Part shown: piece by piece, positions 5,660 through 6,585 of the stretch
Position numbering within the stretch: position 1 is the first letter of the stretch
Layout of the letters: the number at the start of each line of letters is the position of its first letter
Source of the DNA: Desulfuromusa sp.
GTDB taxonomy: Bacteria > Desulfobacterota > Desulfuromonadia > Desulfuromonadales > Geopsychrobacteraceae
Direction: 5' to 3'
Length of the DNA stretch: 6,585 bases
Assembly (NCBI GenBank): GCA_029934095.1
Contig: JAOZMV010000084.1
Coordinates: forward strand, 1 to 6,585
Program-made: the position numbers and the translations under genes
Notes under the pieces: model-generated
The model's database searches: none
Told to the model about the DNA's origin: nothing
The model's input: the letters and a program-made list of their open reading frames with translations, nothing else

Positions 5660-6585
5660 TTAAACCGTCCAGGTATGACCTTCTTGCATGATCTGATCCA
5701 TAGTACGACCACGTTTTACCTTAACGGCATCAACCTGCTCATAAATCATATCATCGTAGGTTTTCTTTCGATCATCAGCAAAAATAACTCCAAATGCCAA
5801 TGGCAGATCAATGTCAGGACGCATTCCCGCCAGAAGTATACCCATTTCAGCATTTTTCTCATCGTGAACCAGGATATCAGCTTCATCAACTTTATTAACT
5901 CTGGCAGACTTGATAGCGAAACCATCTTGAACCAGGCAATATTGTTGATCAACGCCATAAATCATTTTCTCGCCATGACGTAAAATAATGTGAAAATCTG
6001 CGCCATGTTCCTTGCTGACAAGTTTTTCATGTGCACCGTCATTGTAAATAACGCAGTTGGCATAAATCTCCATAAAACTCAGGCCCTTATGTAAAGCCCC
6101 ACGCACGCAGATTTCTTCATTCAACTTCATATTTCTATCGATTCCACGCGCAACAAAGGTTCCACCCAAGCTGAGAGCAACCTTTGCAGGAGCCATGGGG
6201 TAGTCAATAACACCATAAGGGCTGGTCTTGGAAACCTGTCCCATTTCAGACGTTGGTGAATATTGCCCCTTAGTCAGGCCATAGATTTTATTATTTATCA
6301 AAACATAGTTAAGATTAACGTTACGGCGAATCACATGGATAAAGTGGTTACCACCAATCGCAGTGGAGTCTCCATCACCAGAGATAACCCAAACATCCAA
6401 GTCTCTATTAGCCACTTTGAGACCGGCTGCAATCGGTGCAGCACGACCGTGAATCGTATGGAAACCATAGGTTTCCATGTAGTAAGGAAAGCGGCTGGAA
6501 CAACCGATACCAGAAACAATTGCGACCTCATCACGTGGCTTACCAGCAGCAACCATGCCGCTACGTACAGCATTCATAATGGCAA
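5660..6585 (-). CDS. korB: 2-oxoacid:ferredoxin oxidoreductase beta subunit, probably 2-oxoglutarate (KorB/OorB), 5' end outside window
   Basis: This is the thiamine diphosphate-binding subunit of the enzyme that oxidatively decarboxylates a 2-oxoacid, probably 2-oxoglutarate to succinyl-CoA, and reduces ferredoxin. About 307 residues are visible and the frame runs off the right edge (an Ala-Ile precedes the first Met of the visible part at 6577). The N-terminal segment that should hold the family CPGCG cluster motif is therefore missing. Visible motifs, counted from that Met, are SGIGCSSR (22-29), HGRA (43-46), and the diphosphate/Mg-binding block GDG (67-69) running through GGNHFIHVIRRN to NN (95-96) and IYGLTKGQYSPTS. 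The C-terminal part (about 130-305) is well preserved to a normal stop followed by a terminator. The 2-oxoglutarate assignment rests on resemblance to OorB/KorB proteins and on nearby acnB; pyruvate or a branched-chain oxoacid cannot be fully excluded. It appears to be the last gene of its operon. Confidence 0.88.
   Translation of the reverse strand, partial: AIMNAVRSGMVAAGKPRDEVAIVSGIGCSSRFPYYMETYGFHTIHGRAAPIAAGLKVANRDLDVWVISGDGDSTAIGGNHFIHVIRRNVNLNYVLINNKIYGLTKGQYSPTSEMGQVSKTSPYGVIDYPMAPAKVALSLGGTFVARGIDRNMKLNEEICVRGALHKGLSFMEIYANCVIYNDGAHEKLVSKEHGADFHIILRHGEKMIYGVDQQYCLVQDGFAIKSARVNKVDEADILVHDEKNAEMGILLAGMRPDIDLPLAFGVIFADDRKKTYDDMIYEQVDAVKVKRGRTMDQIMQEGHTWTV

Overview
The window reads as chromosomal DNA from an anaerobic Gram-negative bacterium of moderate GC content. 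It carries the B-type aconitase (AcnB) and the beta subunit of a 2-oxoacid:ferredoxin oxidoreductase close together. It also encodes a periplasmic FKBP-type prolyl isomerase and an outer-membrane barrel. The use of ferredoxin-linked 2-oxoglutarate oxidation, plus an omptin-fold barrel of a kind I associate with Geobacter-like bacteria, suggests a Desulfuromonadales or other Desulfobacterota member. That placement is inference from gene content, not a database match.

Layout, left to right. A DedA-family membrane protein gene lies on the plus strand (31-648). Next is a non-coding segment of about 180 bp (645-831) bounded by imperfect inverted repeats that look like the ends of a small non-autonomous mobile element. 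The repeat ends supply the stop codon of dedA, and a neighbouring copy supplies the stop codon of the convergent outer-membrane protein gene. From there to the right end all long genes are on the minus strand: an omptin-like outer-membrane barrel (828-1826), acnB (1912-4467), a secreted FKBP peptidyl-prolyl isomerase (4893-5564) and the beta subunit of a 2-oxoacid:ferredoxin oxidoreductase (from the right edge to 5660). Each boundary between minus-strand genes holds a strong hairpin terminator: after korB (5603-5628), after fkpA (4842-4865) and after acnB (1857-1892). They therefore look like mostly separate transcription units.

The 425-base gap between acnB and fkpA (4468-4892) is not empty. 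It holds a good sigma-70-like acnB promoter with a short palindrome over its -10, a leader of about 100 nt, and a strong Shine-Dalgarno sequence for acnB. On the plus strand it holds a possible 23-residue single-span membrane peptide with its own ribosome binding site, then the fkpA terminator.

Functionally, AcnB (citrate to isocitrate) and the ferredoxin oxidoreductase (probably 2-oxoglutarate to succinyl-CoA) belong to the same anaerobic TCA cycle. FkpA and the barrel fit envelope biogenesis. DedA is a general membrane lipid-homeostasis protein. No CRISPR array, tRNA, rRNA or complete transposase gene was seen. The least explained parts are the inverted-repeat element, the tiny membrane peptide and the apparently non-catalytic omptin-like barrel.
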